Assembly: GCF_008831545.1 (NCBI RefSeq)
Contig: NZ_CP044523.1
Span: 2,666,001 to 2,730,000, forward strand
Origin: Halorussus halophilus
Lineage (GTDB): Archaea > Halobacteriota > Halobacteria > Halobacteriales > Haladaptataceae
Direction of reading: 5' to 3'
DNA: 64,000 nt
The position numbers and the translations under genes were made by a program. Positions 60,663-64,000 of this stretch are shown in pieces. The notes below the pieces were generated by a model, which was not told the DNA's origin, ran no database searches, and was given only the letters and a program-made list of their open reading frames with translations. Numbering within the stretch: the first letter of the stretch is position 1; each line of letters begins with the position of its first letter.

Positions 60663-61709
60663 ATGAATGAATTGTTAGACGAAATGATGGAAGAAGCCTT
60701 ACCGGACAACTTAGATACTGGTCCACATACCTGCGCCGTCTGTGGGACAAGCATTTACCGAGGAGATGGTGAGAAGATGACCATATCTATGGTACTCCCA
60801 TCTCAGACCGCATCTCTGATGGAAAATGGAGATGAAGTTACGTTCTCGGAAGAAACGGAATCTCTTCAAATTCAACTCTGTGAAAATCACTGGTCCGCGA
60901 TGAAAGAATGGGTCGGAGATCCGAATGCAGTTTCCCTCTCCTCGTTTGATGCAACTCAGGTAAAGCCTGTTTCGCACTCAGGTGTGGTTCAAGAAACCAA
61001 ATGGGATCAGGATCGTCTCCGTAGTGCCCAATCGATAGTATCTGGGGAAATTGAATCCTATTCTGAGAAAGAGGTTCATCGTCTGCGAGAAAAACTGCAA
61101 GCAACTCTGTTGTTAGCTGCAGTCTACCGATATGATATCGATTACGGCCCCACTCAAAGGGCAAAAGAGAATCTGAGAACCCTACTTCATAAACAAGGTT
61201 ATAATGTATCTCGATTGTATGACGACTGTATTGATATTAAAGTTGAACTCGAATCAGATTGTACGGTAGTCGGGACCGTCTACTCTACCCAAGTTGATAG
61301 CAAATCCCACCAGCGGAAGCCGCTATCAAAGTGGGAATCTGAACCAGAACGCTCTGTTTCGGATACCGTCTATCTCCGCCTAAGTAGGAGAAGTTTCCAC
61401 GAATCAGCATACAAGAAATACTCAGATTGTACTTACGTGGGGTTCTATTGGCTTCAAGACCGAGAAAAGTGGCTGTGGTATCCAATTCCGGAAGGCATAA
61501 GCACAGAATTTGGTAGTGATGATCGGTTACTTCTCCCTATTGAAGGACCAACGGGAGAATCACCTGCACTCGGATTGAATGCGTTGTCCAGTGAAACCAT
61601 TGCTATCGAAGAGTATGAACAACGTCTAAAAGAAAATTGGGCAGAAATCGAGAAAGAGCGACCAATGAGTGAGCGCGCAACAGATTGGCTCCGTCGCTAC
61701 TTCCAATAG
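60663..61709 (+). CDS. Hypothetical protein with N-terminal zinc motif
   Basis: 348 residues from MNELLDEMMEEALPDNLDTG. The first ~75 residues carry TCAVCGTSIYRGDG and LCENHW, a C-x2-C...C-x2-H zinc site. The rest is helical then beta-rich (YVGFYWLQDREKWLWYP). No known family. TATA-like TTTTTATAA lies at ~60618. It stands between the nuclease operon and the type IIG gene, so a defence role is possible but not shown. Confidence 0.55.
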   Translation: MNELLDEMMEEALPDNLDTGPHTCAVCGTSIYRGDGEKMTISMVLPSQTASLMENGDEVTFSEETESLQIQLCENHWSAMKEWVGDPNAVSLSSFDATQVKPVSHSGVVQETKWDQDRLRSAQSIVSGEIESYSEKEVHRLREKLQATLLLAAVYRYDIDYGPTQRAKENLRTLLHKQGYNVSRLYDDCIDIKVELESDCTVVGTVYSTQVDSKSHQRKPLSKWESEPERSVSDTVYLRLSRRSFHESAYKKYSDCTYVGFYWLQDREKWLWYPIPEGISTEFGSDDRLLLPIEGPTGESPALGLNALSSETIAIEEYEQRLKENWAEIEKERPMSERATDWLRRYFQ

Positions 61710-61893
61710 GAGACCAGTAGATTACGGAATACTGTCGTTGTATCTCGGAAGCCCACTATTCCTCTACGCGCTTCTGTGTCCTCGTCGTAATGGCCGACAT
61801 TTCCGTATATTCTCCAATTTGAAGTCATACGACTCGTTCATCTCCATCCCATACATTCATACATGTTGACTTCGCCCATCAGAACAACCAGCG

Positions 61894-64000
61894 ATGAGCC
61901 AAGCGACCCTTTCCCCGGATCCGTACCTCAACTCAAATCTCTTCTCCGGGTACTACCTTGATGAGCGTGTTGACGACCTCGATTACTGGGACTGCGATGA
62001 GGAAGCTCAAGAAGCATTCAACAAACTGCAGGTGCTCTGGGAAACAGAGGGCGACCTCGTAGCGGGACACAACGAGGACGAACTGATAGACTCTTGGATA
62101 GACGAGGTTCTCGATGTTCTCGGTTTCGGCACCCTCTCAGAAACATCATTACCGAACAGTGGCGGGTACACCGACCGCCTACTTTTCGAATCGGAAGAGG
62201 GGCGGCGAGACGCCGCACTGAGAAAGGAAGATGGAGATCTCGAAGCGACGTTCAACCTCTCCTCGGCAGTTCTCGAAGCGAAGCAATGGGACTACGACTT
62301 TTCCAAGCGGTTCAGCGAGCAACGGTCCTATCGAGACGCTTCTCACCAAATCAAATACTATCTCGAACACACCCCCGAACGGCTTCAGTGGGGTATTCTC
62401 ACCGACGGTAAGAAGTGGCGTCTCTACGGCACCAAAGATTACGCTACGGAGACGTACTACGAGATTGATCTGCCGGAGATCCTCGAATCTGGAGACTTGG
62501 ACGCGTTCAAATACTTCTACGTGTTCTTCCGCCCGGAAGCGTTCAGAGAAACCTCCGGTACCTCGTTCCTCGATACCGTTTGGAACGAGAGTGAGACAGC
62601 TGCTCAAGAACTCGGCGAAGACCTACAGGATAACGTTTTCACCGCACTTCGAATCCTCGGCGAGGGATTCGTCGAGACGAACGACCTCGATATCGACCCG
62701 GCCGACGAGAAGGCACGAGCAGAACTGAAAGAACAGTCGCTGGTTCTCCTCTACCGGCTGATGTTCGTGTTGTATGCCGAATCACGGCATCTAATACACC
62801 CTGATGATCCTACTGCAGAGGACGATTATCAAGCCAATTTCAGTCTCGACCAACTTCGGCAAGACATCCACGGCGATATCCAAGCCGGAGACTCGTTCGA
62901 AGACTACAGCGAGCACTCCACGTCCATGTGGAGCCGCCTTCAGGACCTGTTCCGACTCGTAGATACCGGCGAGGAATCGCTTGGCATTCCACCGTACAAT
63001 GGCGGACTGTTCGACGACGATAGTCACGGTTTCCTTGCAGATAACCAAGTGTCGAACCGATACATCTCGGAGGTCATCTACCGTCTCGGTACAACCCAGA
63101 GCGAAGACGGATCTTTCGTACTTGCCGACTACGCCGACCTCGACACGCGGCATCTCGGAACGATTTACGAGGGACTGCTGGAACACGAGTTCCGTATCGC
63201 ACCCGAGCAGTACGCTGCAGTTTCTGACGACGGTGGACAGGTATGGAAACCTGCGACAGAGGTTAGCGTTGCAGACGCCGTCGAAACCGTCGAAACGGGA
63301 GAACTGTACGTCGTCAACGACGACGGAGAGCGAAAGGCTACAGGAGCATACTACACGCCGGACTACGTTGTTGCTTACATCGTCGAGGAGACGATAGACC
63401 CACTCATTTCGGACATCGATGACGATCTTCGAGAAGACGGACTTGAACCGAGCGACCGAGAATACTTTGCTCAGTTCTGGCAGCGGATTCTAAATCTGAA
63501 GGTGCTTGATCCGGCGATGGGGAGCGGTCACTTCCTCACGAAGGCGACGGGCTATCTCACCGAGCGAGTCATGGAAGTAGTGCGCGAACAGGAGATTCAA
63601 TCGTACGACGAGCAGGACCTCCGACGAGAGATCGCCAAGGAATGCATCTATGGCGTGGACCTCAACGGAATGGCCGTCGAGTTGGCTAAGCTCTCTATGT
63701 GGCTCGAAACTCTGGCAACCGACCAGCCACTTGCGTTCCTTGACCATCATTTGAAGGCTGGAAATTCGTTAGTAGGCTCGAATATTATGGAAGTATTGGC
63801 AGATGATACCGTAGAGAACGGTGGACAGCTTACTCTTCTTCAGGCATTTGCTCGTGTTCGTCAACGTACCTTAGAGCATGTGATGGACCTAATGAAAGAC
63901 CTTCTCTCCATAGATAATGAATCACTGGAAGAAATCAAATCAATGGAGGAGATCTATGCTGAGATTCGTGCAGATCCATTATATCAACGGTTATTTGAAT
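61894..64000 (+). CDS. Type IIG-like restriction-modification protein (Eco57I family), 5' part
   Basis: Open to the window end: 702 codons and still no stop. The N-terminal domain shows a nuclease-like core (LEATFNLSSAVLEAKQWDYD with an Asp and an E-x-K). The methyltransferase follows: motif X-like KATGAYYTPDYVVAYIVEE and motif I VLDPAMGSGHFLTKA, then CIYGVDLNGMAVELAKLSMW. Motif IV (NPPY) would lie outside. A single chain that cuts and methylates is typical of type IIG; a BREX PglX-like methylase is the alternative. Start ATG at 61894. Confidence 0.8.
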   Translation, partial: MSQATLSPDPYLNSNLFSGYYLDERVDDLDYWDCDEEAQEAFNKLQVLWETEGDLVAGHNEDELIDSWIDEVLDVLGFGTLSETSLPNSGGYTDRLLFESEEGRRDAALRKEDGDLEATFNLSSAVLEAKQWDYDFSKRFSEQRSYRDASHQIKYYLEHTPERLQWGILTDGKKWRLYGTKDYATETYYEIDLPEILESGDLDAFKYFYVFFRPEAFRETSGTSFLDTVWNESETAAQELGEDLQDNVFTALRILGEGFVETNDLDIDPADEKARAELKEQSLVLLYRLMFVLYAESRHLIHPDDPTAEDDYQANFSLDQLRQDIHGDIQAGDSFEDYSEHSTSMWSRLQDLFRLVDTGEESLGIPPYNGGLFDDDSHGFLADNQVSNRYISEVIYRLGTTQSEDGSFVLADYADLDTRHLGTIYEGLLEHEFRIAPEQYAAVSDDGGQVWKPATEVSVADAVETVETGELYVVNDDGERKATGAYYTPDYVVAYIVEETIDPLISDIDDDLREDGLEPSDREYFAQFWQRILNLKVLDPAMGSGHFLTKATGYLTERVMEVVREQEIQSYDEQDLRREIAKECIYGVDLNGMAVELAKLSMWLETLATDQPLAFLDHHLKAGNSLVGSNIMEVLADDTVENGGQLTLLQAFARVRQRTLEHVMDLMKDLLSIDNESLEEIKSMEEIYAEIRADPLYQRLFE

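Noticed and set aside
1-64000. tRNA or rRNA genes as integration sites for the accessory region
   Set aside because: No tRNA-like cloverleaf or rRNA sequence was recognised, and no integrase gene was found in the window.

Overview
The window comes from a haloarchaeon (class Halobacteria). Supporting signs are GC-rich codon use, strongly acidic proteins, many twin-arginine (Tat) signals, an archaeal transcription factor B, HalOD1-type and bacterio-opsin-activator-type regulators, and IS200/IS605-type TnpB elements. No rRNA, tRNA or CRISPR array was seen.

Left part (1-8.6 kb) is mostly ordinary chromosome: the end of a HAD hydrolase, a MinD-like ATPase whose 3' third changes composition, a lone TnpB element, a small membrane protein, a zinc alcohol dehydrogenase, a secreted thermonuclease with a lamin-tail domain, a sarcosine/N-methyltryptophan oxidase-like enzyme and an FAD monooxygenase. 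From 8.9 to 20.6 kb lies a locus of exported proteins. A Tat-exported coiled-coil protein (A) and a Sec-exported NosD-like beta-helix protein (N) form a tail-to-tail overlapping pair. That pair occurs twice, in mirror orientation, around an M23 peptidase, an HtrA lipoprotein protease, an Ala-rich secreted protein and a membrane-anchored protein.

20.8-31 kb is a patchwork: tandem lipoproteins, two copies of a HalOD1 plus winged-helix gene pair, an AsnC/Lrp regulator, an HTH-10 regulator, an IS5-type element split by a TnpB element, an IS-truncated lipoprotein, and a freestanding Hint/LAGLIDADG protein. Short solo ends of the IS5-type element are scattered here. 30.9-36.5 kb is a GC-rich catabolic cluster under a TetR regulator (amidohydrolase, FAH-family enzyme, TatD-like hydrolase, BNR-repeat protein, DoxX-like protein).

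37.5-64 kb looks like an integrated conjugative element or plasmid region and defence island. It holds a VirB4-VirB6-VirB2-like membrane module, an ardC gene cut precisely by a TnpB element, a TumE-type toxin-antitoxin pair, two two-gene PD-(D/E)XK-like operons, SWIM-finger, PQQ-propeller and TFB genes, a DUF7504-like protein followed by a CHAT (caspase-like) protease, and the first 2.1 kb of a type IIG-like restriction-modification gene. A recurring stem-loop lies upstream of at least six minus-strand genes, mostly at a constant distance from the start codon, and suggests a shared operator. The strongest candidates for undescribed systems are the mirrored A/N surface locus, the DUF7504-CHAT pair, the repeat-bearing nuclease operon at 47.7-49.3 kb and the shared leader hairpin.
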